From VYFG01 sp965248685 (lineage in GTDB: Bacteria > Pseudomonadota > Gammaproteobacteria > Arenicellales > Poriferihabitantaceae), in contig CBDFKC010000004.1 of assembly GCA_965248685.1 (NCBI GenBank), positions 310,001 through 374,000 on the forward strand: a stretch of DNA of 64,000 nt. The letters are read 5' to 3'. The translations under genes were made by a program, and so were the position numbers. Every line of letters starts with the position of its first letter. The first letter of the stretch is position 1. Below are positions 17,608-26,443 of this stretch, in pieces. The notes under the pieces were generated by a model. It was not told the origin of the DNA. It made no database searches and saw only the letters and a program-made list of their open reading frames with translations.

Positions 17608-17813
17608 GGGTGTCCTAAATACGTTTTATGGGTGCCCAGAAATAGCGTTTGACTTAGTGGGTGTCCAGAAATAGCAGTGTGAGTCCAATTCAACGGGTGC
17701 CCAGAATTAAGATATTAGTATATTAGAGGGTGTCCACGATTGGAAACAATTCCATGGGTGTCCTAAATTTTTTTAGTGGGTGTCCATGATTGGAAAAGAT
17801 TCCATGGGTGTCC
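17608..17813. repeat. Cluster of eight GGGTGYCC repeats with small hairpins
   Basis: The octamer GGGTGTCC or GGGTGCCC occurs at 17608, 17630, 17659, 17695, 17728, 17756, 17778 and 17806, often followed by AGAAATAGC or TAAA. The last four copies form a 50-base tandem duplication (from 17728 and from 17778). Each unit holds a TGGAA...TTCCA hairpin; the stems are identical while the 4-base loops differ (ACAA, AAGA). The spacing is irregular, so this is not CRISPR. It fills the gap between the GIDE-like gene and the Lrp gene and contains no ORF. Confidence 0.85.
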
Positions 17814-17836
17814 TAAAGTTTTGGGAGGTATGGGAA

Positions 17837-18289
17837 TTAATCCCGGTCGTCTTTTACTGACTCCATGGAGATGTAGGAGGTGATGCCTCTTACCAGTGGT
17901 ACGGTTCCTAGGACTTCCATGTGAAATTGCTTATAGGCTTCCAAATCGGCGACTTCAATTCTCAGAATATACTCAAAATTGCCCGTTACATTATGGACTT
18001 CCTTTACTTCCGGGGCGGCACAAACGGCTTTTTCGAAATCCCGCTGGCTCTTTTTTTGATGATCTGATAACGCTACCGTAACAAAGACTGTGAAACCACT
18101 TCCAAGTGCATTTCTGTCGATGGTGGCCCGATATCCCTTGATAATCCTGTTTCGTTCTAGCTCCTGCACCCGGCGCAGACAGGCGGAAGGCGACAGCCCA
18201 ACCCTGGCGGCGAGGTCGGAGTTGCTGATTCTTCCGTGTTGTTGAAGAATTTGCAATATTCGATTATTAATCTTATCTATTTTAATCAT
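17837..18289 (-). CDS. Lrp/AsnC-family transcriptional regulator
   Basis: About 150 residues when started at the ATG at 18289 (MIKIDKINNRIL); an upstream in-frame start at 18328 would add 13 residues not typical of the family. Residues about 5-50 form the AsnC winged helix-turn-helix (ILQILQQHGRISNSDLAARV, LSPSACLRRVQ), and about 60-145 the RAM effector domain with GNFEYILRIEVADLEAY. It is divergent from a LysE-family exporter with a 73-base shared promoter region, the standard arrangement for an Lrp protein that activates an amino acid exporter in response to its substrate. Such regulators also control their own gene. Confidence 0.92.
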   Translation of the reverse strand: MIKIDKINNRILQILQQHGRISNSDLAARVGLSPSACLRRVQELERNRIIKGYRATIDRNALGSGFTVFVTVALSDHQKKSQRDFEKAVCAAPEVKEVHNVTGNFEYILRIEVADLEAYKQFHMEVLGTVPLVRGITSYISMESVKDDRD

Positions 18290-18362
18290 TAATTGCAGAA
18301 AAAATTTGAATGACGCTAATTTTCGCAACTTTTAATCACCAAAGCTAGAGTAAAATTGCAAA

Positions 18363-18974
18363 GTGACCTACGAACTCATTTCTGCGCTAATCGGCTTCGC
18401 TCTGGTGTCATCCATAACTCCGGGACCCAATAACTTGATGTTGATGGCGTTCGGAACCAATTATGGTTTTCGCCGAACAATTCCCCATATGCTCGGGGTG
18501 GCTATTGGTTTCACCCTAATGGTGCTGTTGGTTGGGCTCGGACTAATGCGATTATTCGATGCGTATCCGGTGAGCTATTTAATCCTGAAAGTAGCAAGCG
18601 TCTGTTACTTAATTTTCCTTGCCTGGAAAATTGCAACCGCAGCCTCCATTGAAGGAGGAGAAATCAGGGCTGAGTCCGGTGCCAAACCATTTACATTTAT
18701 GCAGGCAGCGATGTTTCAGTGGGTCAATCCGAAAGCGTGGGCTATGGCGCTTACCGCAGTTAGTGTCTACACCCCCCAACCACATTCAATAGTTAATGTC
18801 ATTACCGTTGCAATGATCTTTGGATCAATCAATCTGCCGTCGGTCAGCATCTGGGCATTTATGGGAACTCAATTACGCAAGTTTCTGACTAATTCCAGGC
18901 GGTTGAGAATATTCAATATGGTTGCGGCGGTATTGCTACTGGGGTCGCTATATCCAATACTCTTTAGCGGCTAG
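18363..18974 (+). CDS. LysE/RhtB-family amino acid exporter
   Basis: 203-residue inner-membrane exporter, GTG start, with about six membrane helices. The family signature SITPGPNNLMLMAFGTNYGF is at residues about 17-36 and the second conserved segment FQWVNPKAWAMALTAVS at about 121-137. It should export amino acids or derivatives such as homoserine, threonine or leucine analogues. The divergent Lrp-type gene is the likely regulator. The 3' end overlaps the convergent methyltransferase gene by 11 bases. Confidence 0.92.
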   Translation: MTYELISALIGFALVSSITPGPNNLMLMAFGTNYGFRRTIPHMLGVAIGFTLMVLLVGLGLMRLFDAYPVSYLILKVASVCYLIFLAWKIATAASIEGGEIRAESGAKPFTFMQAAMFQWVNPKAWAMALTAVSVYTPQPHSIVNVITVAMIFGSINLPSVSIWAFMGTQLRKFLTNSRRLRIFNMVAAVLLLGSLYPILFSG

Positions 18975-19677
18975 GTTCCGGATACCGCTCCTCTCCAACT
19001 ACATCATACAGATCGACCTGATCCCAGTTAAAATTTTCGACCTCCCGGATTTTTTTGCCAAGATATGCACTGTGACAATAGAGTCCTGCCACCGGTTGTC
19101 CCCTTAAATACCCATCGGCCAGGGATGAAAATCGCCCAACGATAGGGTTGCACATTCCTGCCTCAATGCATTCAAACCCCATGGACTCAGAAAACAATAC
19201 TTTTAATGCCATATCGCTGAATTGGAAAAAATGCCAGGGTCGTTCATGGGAAGAATAGGAGAAATGGGTCTCGATGGCAACCAGACCTTCTACCTTGAGC
19301 AATTTTGAAATTTCTGTGGCCACAATCCAAGGCATGGCAAAATGCTCGAAACAGGCGCTTGAATAAATTAGATCGAATTTTTCCTGATCCGTGAAGTAGG
19401 ACGATAACTTATGCGCGTCTCCTACAACATCGACATTGTTTCCAGGGTAGAAATCGAAACCGATGTAATCGGCTGCGGAAAAACTAGTTCGGGCCCGGGA
19501 CTTTCCGGTTACCTCTCTGCTGCCGACTTCCAGAATTCTAAAACCTGGCTTGTTGGCTATCTGGAATAAGTGATTTAAAAAATTTTTATGACTGACGATA
19601 TTAGAATTCGGTACATCTTTTCTGAGATAGCGTTCATCTCCATGGTGTCGATAACGTTCTACTAGTTGATCGTCCAT
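18964..19677 (-). CDS. SAM-dependent methyltransferase (class I)
   Basis: 237 residues when started at MDDQLVERY (19677). An upstream extension to 19842 is possible but looks non-coding and runs across the start of the divergent RidA gene. Motif I is RILEVGSREVTGKSR, with the adjacent YIGFDFYPGNNVDVVGDAHK acidic loop and FDLIYSSACFEHF as the post-motif. The C-terminus has no transmembrane segment. It resembles Methyltransf_11 proteins often linked to glycan or small-molecule modification. Substrate unknown. It is convergent with LysE (11-base overlap). Confidence 0.78.
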   Translation of the reverse strand: MDDQLVERYRHHGDERYLRKDVPNSNIVSHKNFLNHLFQIANKPGFRILEVGSREVTGKSRARTSFSAADYIGFDFYPGNNVDVVGDAHKLSSYFTDQEKFDLIYSSACFEHFAMPWIVATEISKLLKVEGLVAIETHFSYSSHERPWHFFQFSDMALKVLFSESMGFECIEAGMCNPIVGRFSSLADGYLRGQPVAGLYCHSAYLGKKIREVENFNWDQVDLYDVVGEERYPEPSR

Positions 19678-19793
19678 ATTGCAATTTGTCTTTCGGATTG
19701 GAAAAGTCTTTGAAGAATACCTGATTGCGCATGATAAAATGACTGTAAATAATCCGTATCCCGGAAATACTTCGTTTAGAGGAATCGAGAAAC

Positions 19794-20183
19794 ATGATTC
19801 GCTATTTTCATCCCGCCTGTGTGCCCCGATCCAATGCCCCATTCAGCCAAGTCGTCATCGACAATAATTACGCCCATTTGGCTGGTTTGGTGGCGGCAGA
19901 TTTCCCGGATGGTCAGGCGGTTCTTGGTGACGTTGCTAAAGAAACCGATGCGGTATTGATTGTGGTCAGAAAAATACTGGAAGAGCTCGGTTTAACCCTG
20001 CAGGATATAGTCAGGGTGGATTTACACTTGGCAAGTCTTGAAGATTTTACTGCAATGGATGCGGCTTATCGGTCGCATTTTGCGGATGAAAGATTTCCAG
20101 CAAGAACGACTACCGAATCGCCCCGTCTATTTGGTCAAAGCAAAGTTGAAATAACCTGTCAGGTTCAGCTGGCTAAACGGTAA
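19794..20183 (+). CDS. RidA/YjgF-family protein
   Basis: 129-residue trimeric RidA-superfamily protein. The family pattern is clear: APFSQVV near the N-terminus, HLAGLVAADF (about 28-37), LEELGLTLQDIVRVDLHLAS (about 61-80), and FPARTTTE (about 100-107) with the arginine that binds the substrate carboxylate in imine deaminases. RidA proteins hydrolyse reactive enamine or imine intermediates made by PLP enzymes. Subfamily assignment is uncertain; the short gene lies between a methyltransferase and a DMT exporter with no obvious partner enzyme. Confidence 0.88.
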   Translation: MIRYFHPACVPRSNAPFSQVVIDNNYAHLAGLVAADFPDGQAVLGDVAKETDAVLIVVRKILEELGLTLQDIVRVDLHLASLEDFTAMDAAYRSHFADERFPARTTTESPRLFGQSKVEITCQVQLAKR

Positions 20184-20272
20184 TTTAGTCTTTAAATTAT
20201 TGTTAAACCTAGGCTGCAAAGCAGAAATTCGGCTAATGTCTTGTTACCTGCAGTATAGCGTCTAATTGTTCT

Positions 20273-21169
20273 ATGTCCGATAAATCAATATCGATAACAC
20301 CTTTGTTGCTGTTGATATCTCTGTCGCTGTTTTGGGGACTTAATTGGCCGGGGATGAAGATCATATTAAACCAAGTGCCGGTCTGGTGGTTTCGAGGATC
20401 TTGCTTGGTTGTGGGTGGCTCAATTTTACTTCTGCTTTCAGCGGCTTCCGGCAACCGTTGGAAAATGCGTCGCAATGAGGTCGGACAAGTTCTGTTTTGC
20501 GCAATTTTCGCTATTTTTGGCTGGATGATTTTTTCGGCGTATGGCGTCTCAAAAATGCCGGCAGGTCGGGCCTCAATCATTGCATTTACCATGCCTTTGT
20601 GGGCCACCGTGTTTTCCGCAGTTCTGCTTAAGGAAAAAATCGCACTCCGAAAAGTTGTTGCGCTCATTCTCGGATTGATGGGTCTCGGATTTTTAATCGG
20701 CACAGATCTGTTCTTGCTAAAGCAGTTCCCAACTGGCGCAATCTTTATGTTACTGGCAGCGACCTCCTGGGCTTTTGGGACAGTCCTGATTAAACGGGGG
20801 AATTGGCAGCTGCCGATAATAAGCAACGTCGCCTGGCAACTTCTGTTCAGCGCTATCCCTATGTTGCTTATTGCTATTACCATAGAGCCCTTTCCTGACG
20901 TTAGTAGCTTTAGCGTTCCGGTCTGGTTGGCGTTGTTGTATATCTATCTGTTTCCAATGAGCTACTGCCAATGGGCTTATTTTAAGGTTGTAAGCTTGCT
21001 GCCCGCTTCGGTGGCGGCGATCGGGACCTTGTTAGTGCCTGTGGTGGGAGTCTATTCGAGTTATCTGATCTTGAATGAACAGGTTGGAATCGCTGAACTG
21101 GTCGCACTCGGACTAATATTGGCGGCGTTATGCCTGGTCCTGTTTTCAACCAAGACAAATTCAAGATAG
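20273..21169 (+). CDS. EamA/DMT-superfamily transporter
   Basis: 298-residue membrane protein with ten predicted helices in two EamA repeats (about 8-135 and 150-290). Typical sequences include LFWGLNWPGMKIIL in helix 1 and GTLLVPVVGVYSSYLILNE in the second repeat. DMT permeases of this kind export amino acids, purines or other metabolites; the substrate cannot be read from sequence. It follows RidA by about 90 bases on the same strand. Confidence 0.9.
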   Translation: MSDKSISITPLLLLISLSLFWGLNWPGMKIILNQVPVWWFRGSCLVVGGSILLLLSAASGNRWKMRRNEVGQVLFCAIFAIFGWMIFSAYGVSKMPAGRASIIAFTMPLWATVFSAVLLKEKIALRKVVALILGLMGLGFLIGTDLFLLKQFPTGAIFMLLAATSWAFGTVLIKRGNWQLPIISNVAWQLLFSAIPMLLIAITIEPFPDVSSFSVPVWLALLYIYLFPMSYCQWAYFKVVSLLPASVAAIGTLLVPVVGVYSSYLILNEQVGIAELVALGLILAALCLVLFSTKTNSR

Positions 21170-21202
21170 ATTGAAATCCTTATTGTTAGGACATTAAGAC
21201 CA

Positions 21203-22657
21203 TTATAGTTCTCCGTGCTGAGCAGCATCCCTGGTCGGCCAGCCAGGGTTCGCCGTCAAACCGGTTCGGTGGACAATTTCGCTACTGGCAGCGCGGGCTC
21301 GATCTAGCAAGGCGGCAGCATCAACCCTGGTCGGTTTGAAATCGCGCAACACGACTTCACCGTCGACAAAAACATTTTTAACGCCCGCGCCTTCAGCGCT
21401 GTACACCAGGGTGCGCACGGGATAATGATTTGGTGTCCATTCCGGTCGATTTAGATCGAACTGAATAATATCGGCATGTTTACCGACTTCTATAGAACCG
21501 ATTTGATCGTCCATCAATAACGCTTTGGCTCCATTTAACGTTGCCATTTCCAGGGCAGTTTCTGCCGGAATCAGGGTGGCATCCATGCGTGCGTCTTTGA
21601 AAATACCGGCAACCAGACTAACTAGACGGGTATGGTCAAATGTGCCGCAAGAACAAACACCATCAGCGCCCAGGGAAACCACGACACCCTGGTCCAGCAT
21701 TTCTGGAATCAGGCTGTGTCGACCCAGCCCCTTGGCCAGGCGTAGTGCGGCCCCAGGACAGTGGGCGATTCGGGTGCCAGAATCAGCCAGTAACCCTATT
21801 TCCGCAGGTTTAACCATGACGGCATGGGTTAACAGCAGATTGCTATCGAGCACGCCGAGTTGATCAAGCCGGGTAATTGGCCATACCCCGGTTCTCGTTT
21901 CAAGCTCATTAGCTTCTTCTATCGAGGATGCTATATGGAAATTGAGGCCGGTTCCATATTTATCCGCAAGCTTTTTGGCTCCGACAAACAATTCATCGGT
22001 GCAGAGCGAGAATAGTCCAAAAACTGTCGCCCATAGATTGACTCTGCGGCTAGCCGGTGCCTTCCAGTTCTTGAGTAACAACTCTACTTCTTTCAGGGCA
22101 TTCTCGGTGGATTCAGCAGACATGCTTTGCTTCCAATTGCGGGCGCCATCAGAGCTCAGACCAGTTGGAATTCGGTCGCAGACACCCCTTCCTAGTACAG
22201 CCCTGAGACCGGTGTCCTCTACCGCCTGGACCACCGCGTCCACGTACCGATTTTGCCGAAGTATGCTAGCGTCGATAAATGTTGTAGTTCCATGCTGCAA
22301 CATATCGAGACAGCACAGGCAGGCAGACAGATAGGTATCTTCTTCACTTAATGCAGATTGAAATGGAAAAAAATATTCCAGTGCCCAGGGTAGGGTAGAC
22401 AAGGAGTCCGGGATTAGTCCGCGGCTCAGATGCTCCATGGTATGCGCATGGGTATTCACGAAACCAGGTGCCAGCAAAGTCCCGGTGCTGTCAATTACCG
22501 AATTTTGTGCAACCCGCTCTTTATAGTGAAGGTCTATTTCATTAACTCCGCCAATATCAATTATTTGCGTTCCATCGATTACGATCGAAGCGCGTTGGAG
22601 AATTAATCTAGAAGGGCTTAATGTCAGTACGTAATCGGCATTTCGCAGTATCAACAT
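21203..22657 (-). CDS. Amidohydrolase-family deaminase/chlorohydrolase-like enzyme
   Basis: 484-residue TIM-barrel hydrolase of the ATZ/TRZ/cytosine-deaminase branch. Metal ligands are the HxH in FVNTHAHTMEHLSRG (about 65-80), the His in NFHIASS, the His in LLTHAVMV, and the Asp in SLGADGVCSCG. The C-terminus has the usual composite beta domain (VGKHADIIQFDL). The family includes 8-oxoguanine deaminase, SAH/MTA deaminase, guanine deaminase and SsnA. It is the last gene of the probable operon proX-proV-proW-homocysteine methyltransferase (34-base gap). An adenosylhomocysteine-type deaminase would fit a methyl-transfer operon, but this is inference. Confidence 0.8.
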   Translation of the reverse strand: MLILRNADYVLTLSPSRLILQRASIVIDGTQIIDIGGVNEIDLHYKERVAQNSVIDSTGTLLAPGFVNTHAHTMEHLSRGLIPDSLSTLPWALEYFFPFQSALSEEDTYLSACLCCLDMLQHGTTTFIDASILRQNRYVDAVVQAVEDTGLRAVLGRGVCDRIPTGLSSDGARNWKQSMSAESTENALKEVELLLKNWKAPASRRVNLWATVFGLFSLCTDELFVGAKKLADKYGTGLNFHIASSIEEANELETRTGVWPITRLDQLGVLDSNLLLTHAVMVKPAEIGLLADSGTRIAHCPGAALRLAKGLGRHSLIPEMLDQGVVVSLGADGVCSCGTFDHTRLVSLVAGIFKDARMDATLIPAETALEMATLNGAKALLMDDQIGSIEVGKHADIIQFDLNRPEWTPNHYPVRTLVYSAEGAGVKNVFVDGEVVLRDFKPTRVDAAALLDRARAASSEIVHRTGLTANPGWPTRDAAQHGEL

Positions 22658-22691
22658 TTTTCTTAACCATCAAACCTTGTGTGTCCGACTA

Positions 22692-23615
22692 CTAATCCAA
22701 ATGATTTCTTAGAGCGCGAATGTGGTCAGGTCCTGTGCCGCAACACCCGCCGATGATTTGAACGTCATATTGTTTGATCCATTGATCAATTTCTCCGACA
22801 TAGTCAGCCGGTGAACAAATCTCCTCAAAATCCCAGTCCGGCGGAACGAACTGCCCGGTTTCCGCGTAGGCTAACTTGGGGCCTGTCCAGGATTCGCTCA
22901 ATACTTCAAGCGCGGGTCCAATGTTGCCAATTCGGGTATGCATAATACCCATTGCCTGTCCGCCGAGGGGCAGTAATGCCTCGACCTGATCGGCAAAGTT
23001 GGGGGCTGTTTTTATTCCTTCGTCGCTCTTCCAGCGCAGGCTTCGAACATCCATTCCGCCAGCGTCCATCATGGTGCTATACCCGATCCAGACTGGCAGT
23101 CCGGTCGCCACCGCTGCGTTGATAATCATACTGGCATTCTCAACATCCCGCATCATTTCGGCAATGATCAAATCTACCCCGGCCAGTGCAAGCACTTCTG
23201 CCAGTTCCTGATAGCTGGCCTCTGCATGTTTATCCAGAGCCACTTCCTGGTCACTGGTCAGCGGCGGCATGCTGGACATGGATCCGGCAATCCAGACGTT
23301 GTCTTTGGCGACATTATCCCGGGCTTCCTTGGCCAGCTGGACCGATTTATAGTTGAGAATCTTGGCTTCATGGCCAAGGCTGATACTTTCCAGCACGTGC
23401 CGAGCGGTGGAATAAGTATTTGCGGTGATCACGTCAGATCCAGCCTTTATATAATCCTCGTGCACTTCCCTAACAGCGTCAGGATTGGTTTTCGTGGTCA
23501 GTCCACTCCAGACATTTGCATCGAGAGCGATGCCTCGCTTTTGAATTTCGGTGCTGACCCCACCATCAAGCAGGATAATTTCCTTGCTTTGTAGTTGTTC
23601 CGTTATCGTTGTCAT
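22692..23615 (-). CDS. Homocysteine S-methyltransferase family protein, probably betaine-dependent
   Basis: 307-residue TIM-barrel enzyme with LLDGGVSTEIQKRG at the N-terminus and the zinc-binding CC pair C291/C292 in GGCCGTGPDH. The third zinc ligand of the family, a Cys in a VNC motif, is replaced here by GIMHTR (H226). Location directly downstream of a glycine betaine ABC transporter suggests it uses glycine betaine to methylate homocysteine, yielding methionine and dimethylglycine. I recall the MHT variant from betaine-linked bacterial homologues, but cannot check. It lies 118 bases from proW and 34 bases from the amidohydrolase on the same strand. Confidence 0.82.
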   Translation of the reverse strand: MTTITEQLQSKEIILLDGGVSTEIQKRGIALDANVWSGLTTKTNPDAVREVHEDYIKAGSDVITANTYSTARHVLESISLGHEAKILNYKSVQLAKEARDNVAKDNVWIAGSMSSMPPLTSDQEVALDKHAEASYQELAEVLALAGVDLIIAEMMRDVENASMIINAAVATGLPVWIGYSTMMDAGGMDVRSLRWKSDEGIKTAPNFADQVEALLPLGGQAMGIMHTRIGNIGPALEVLSESWTGPKLAYAETGQFVPPDWDFEEICSPADYVGEIDQWIKQYDVQIIGGCCGTGPDHIRALRNHLD

Positions 23616-23733
23616 TAATTTTTCTCCAATCAGTGGGAAAATCAGAAGCTAAATTATCCCACGATTTTCTCGGAAAGAAGTGTTGGATAGTACTATCAAC
23701 CCAGTCAGGTCGTTGCGCATAGAATTTCCCGTA

Positions 23734-25266
23734 CTATTGTCCCTTGCGCTTGCCTTGAACAATACGGTCCAGAATCATCGCACAAAATAATATTGCGAAC
23801 CCAGCGAGTATGCCCTGACCTACAGAAGCGTACTGTAGGGCTTCCAGAACATCTTCTCCCAGTCCCTTGGCGCCAATCAATGAGGCTACCACCACCATCG
23901 CGAGGCTCAGCATTATAGTCTGGTTGACGCCGGCTAAAATTGATGGCGAAGCCAGGGGAAGATCGACCTTGGTCAACAAATACCATTTCGACGCGCCATA
24001 GGCGATTGCGGCTTCGCGAATAGATTCTGGAACGCCGCGCAGTCCGAGAACCGTCAGCCGGACTACCGGGGTGCCACCAAATATCATGGTGGTAACGATG
24101 GCCGCCGGTTTGCCGGTGCCGAAAAATGCGATAACGGGAATCATAAAAACGAAGGCCGGCATGGTCTGCATAAAATCCATGATCGGGCGAATAATCGAGT
24201 ATATCCGTGGTCGTCTTGCACAAAACATCCCGAGAGGGATGCCGATCGCTATGCTAATAAGTGCTGCGGTCCCAAGCAAAGCCAAGGTGGTCATCGCCTT
24301 CTCCCAGAATCCCAATAGCCCCATATAGGCGAGAAATGCGCCAGACCAGATTGCCGCCCGGGGTCCAGCCGATAGTCCGGTGAGTAAAATAATAAAACTC
24401 GATATTACGATCCAGGGGGTTTCGACAAACAATAATTCCAGATTATCCAGGATAATTCGGATGCCCAACGTAATGATGTCAAAAAACCACTCGCCTTTGA
24501 GAATGATATAGCCAAAAAACTCTTTAACCACGCCGATGGCGGTAGTTCGGATATTCGGGTCGGTAGGGAATTCACCAAGAAAAGGCACCGAACCGGGTAA
24601 CGAAAAATGCAGGATGCAAGTGGCAAATACGATCAAAACGAACCCCGCGCTGAGCAAGATGCGGGACTTCTCAATACCGGATTTGACACTTCGATTTGAC
24701 AGCCAGTCAGAAAATCGCCTTTCCAGAACGGGATTTGCTAGAAACCCCTGGATAGATTTGACCAGGATCAGCACGATGAGGCCGATGCCGGCAACATATA
24801 CACCGGATTCCTCCAGCTGTACAACTTCCAGTTCTATTTCGCCAATACCGGCTTCGAGTGATTCAATCGTGCGGCGAAAGACGTCGACGTTATCAGCGTT
24901 CTTTTCAATGGCGGCTTCGAGTTGCTGGTAGCGAAATTCGAGAGTCCCCTGAATATTTTCAATTCGAATGCGGGCTTCCGCTGCGAGATCACCCCATAGC
25001 CCCCGCGCGATCTGGATATAGGCGAATGCTTCGAGAATGACGAAGGGCAAGCCCCAATTCCACAATCCTCTGAGTCCGTACCAGATCGGCCCCAGTACAG
25101 CTGCCGCCAGGTTGAAGGTCCAGCTGAACCTGGAGTTACTGTTTATTTTGTTAAATTGTTCTTCGTAATAGCCTGGATTAGATCCGACAAAGTGCGCTAC
25201 CAGTGCAGATCGATTTTCCGTTGCTTCTGCGGACATCGTCCCAGAGTTGATTTCATTTTGATCCAT
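23734..25266 (-). CDS. proW: Glycine betaine/proline betaine ABC transporter, permease with extended N-terminus
   Basis: 510-residue permease. The C-terminal half (about 260-505) is a normal ProW/OpuAB permease: helices around IISSFIILLTGLSAGPRAA and the ABC-binding EAA loop EAAIAYGASKWYLLTKVDLP. The first 250 residues are unusually long: a hydrophobic region (FNLAAAVLGPIWYGLRGLWN, about 49-68), a predicted coiled coil rich in Glu and Leu (about 95-155), and two further membrane segments (about 158-175, 205-225). This adds to the usual single N-terminal segment and may regulate osmotic gating. Start codon overlaps the proV stop by one base (TAATG). Confidence 0.9.
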   Translation of the reverse strand: MDQNEINSGTMSAEATENRSALVAHFVGSNPGYYEEQFNKINSNSRFSWTFNLAAAVLGPIWYGLRGLWNWGLPFVILEAFAYIQIARGLWGDLAAEARIRIENIQGTLEFRYQQLEAAIEKNADNVDVFRRTIESLEAGIGEIELEVVQLEESGVYVAGIGLIVLILVKSIQGFLANPVLERRFSDWLSNRSVKSGIEKSRILLSAGFVLIVFATCILHFSLPGSVPFLGEFPTDPNIRTTAIGVVKEFFGYIILKGEWFFDIITLGIRIILDNLELLFVETPWIVISSFIILLTGLSAGPRAAIWSGAFLAYMGLLGFWEKAMTTLALLGTAALISIAIGIPLGMFCARRPRIYSIIRPIMDFMQTMPAFVFMIPVIAFFGTGKPAAIVTTMIFGGTPVVRLTVLGLRGVPESIREAAIAYGASKWYLLTKVDLPLASPSILAGVNQTIMLSLAMVVVASLIGAKGLGEDVLEALQYASVGQGILAGFAILFCAMILDRIVQGKRKGQ

Positions 25267-26333
25267 TAGGATGTCTCTGTTCCTTCAATTACCGTGGTTA
25301 GGAGATCCGCCCGGGTAACCGCGCCGACCACACTTCCCGCTGCATCGGTAATCTTTATGGGAGAATCTGATTCGATAGCGGATGTTATTAATACGCTCAA
25401 GCTGACGTCTTCTGCGAAGCGCGGTGCATCGTCAGAAAGATTGCCAAATTTGCTGGTGAATTGATCGATGGGTTGCATCACGGCGTGGGCTTTAACTACT
25501 TTTAGACGGGAAATACCCGCAACAAAATCAGCCACATAATCATCCGCGGGTTGCATCACGATATCTTCAGGCGTTCCAATTTGTACTACCCTACCATCCC
25601 GCATAATTGCAATGCGATGACCAATGCGCACTGCTTCATCCAGATCGTGGGTGATAAATACTGTGGTCTTGTTCATGGTCGAGGCCAATGCCATAAACTC
25701 ATTCTGCAGTTGACGCCTGATTAATGGGTCCAGCGCACTAAATGGTTCGTCCATTAATAGAATTTCCGGATCCGCTGCAATGGCCCGGGCGAGCCCAACC
25801 CGTTGCTGCATGCCGCCCGACAGCTCGTGGGCAAATTTATTTCCCCAACCATCTAGTTCAACCAAGGATAACGTTCTTTCGGCGATTTCCATTCGCTGGT
25901 TTTTATTGAGACCGCGAATTTCCAGTGGCATCGCAACATTATCAAAAACCGACCGGTGTGGCATCAGGGCAAAATTCTGAAACACCATGGCTATATGTTC
26001 GTTTCTGAACTTCCGCAGAACATCCTGGGGCATCGCCATTACGTCTTCGCCATTTACTTTAATCGTTCCGGCGGAGGGCTCAAGCAGGCGATTAATATGA
26101 CGAACCAGAGTGGATTTTCCGCTGCCGCTGAGTCCCATCACACAAAAAATCTCCCCTCGCCTTATATCCAAACTAACGTCGGCAACTCCAATCACGCAGT
26201 TGTAAGTTTCCAGAACCTCGTTTTTCGAAGCGCCGTGATTTTGGATTTGTTCCAGTGCTTCTTGCCAACGGTCGCCAAATATCTTCCAAACGCCGTTTAT
26301 CGAAATCGCTGTTTCGGCTACTTGTTTCGTCAT
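25266..26333 (-). CDS. proV: Glycine betaine/proline betaine ABC transporter, ATP-binding protein
   Basis: 355 residues when started at MTKQVAET (26333). An upstream in-frame start at 26390 would place coding sequence across the terminator at 26361-26396, so it is rejected. Walker A GLSGSGKST, Q-loop, signature LSGGMQQRVGLARA, Walker B ILLMDEPFSALD and the switch histidine (ITHDLDEAVRIG) are intact. A C-terminal CBS-pair-like region (about 275-355) is the part that senses ionic strength in OpuA-type systems. The ATPase powers uptake of quaternary ammonium osmolytes. Its gene follows proX through an intercistronic terminator and is coupled to proW. Confidence 0.95.
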   Translation of the reverse strand: MTKQVAETAISINGVWKIFGDRWQEALEQIQNHGASKNEVLETYNCVIGVADVSLDIRRGEIFCVMGLSGSGKSTLVRHINRLLEPSAGTIKVNGEDVMAMPQDVLRKFRNEHIAMVFQNFALMPHRSVFDNVAMPLEIRGLNKNQRMEIAERTLSLVELDGWGNKFAHELSGGMQQRVGLARAIAADPEILLMDEPFSALDPLIRRQLQNEFMALASTMNKTTVFITHDLDEAVRIGHRIAIMRDGRVVQIGTPEDIVMQPADDYVADFVAGISRLKVVKAHAVMQPIDQFTSKFGNLSDDAPRFAEDVSLSVLITSAIESDSPIKITDAAGSVVGAVTRADLLTTVIEGTETS

Positions 26334-26360
26334 ATTTATGTTGCCGACCTTCCTAATATT

Positions 26361-26396
26361 AAAAAATGGCGGCCGGCCCAGACAGGCCAACCGCCA
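26361..26396 (-). terminator. Intercistronic terminator between proX and proV
   Basis: On the minus strand, TGGCGGTTGGCC (26385-26396) pairs with GGCCGGCCGCCA (26367-26378) over 12 positions, two of them G-U, around a 6-base loop. A run of six T (26361-26366) follows. It is a strong Rho-independent structure placed after proX (stop at 26444) and before proV (start 26333), so part of the transcripts should end here and proX should be expressed more than proVW. Confidence 0.92.
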
Positions 26397-26443
26397 CTAG
26401 AGGGTGATCTGATTACTTTTTCAAGTTTTAATCAAAAACCGGA

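Noticed and set aside
17608..17813. CRISPR-like array from the GGGTGTCC repeats
   Set aside because: Repeats are 8 bases, spacing is irregular, and there are no unique spacers or cas genes.
20233..20883. 216-codon frame on the minus strand opposite the DMT exporter
   Set aside because: It is antisense to a clear membrane transporter and has no recognisable protein pattern.
23705..24223. 172-codon minus-strand frame within proW
   Set aside because: Overlaps the permease core out of frame; Arg- and Ser-rich with no domain.
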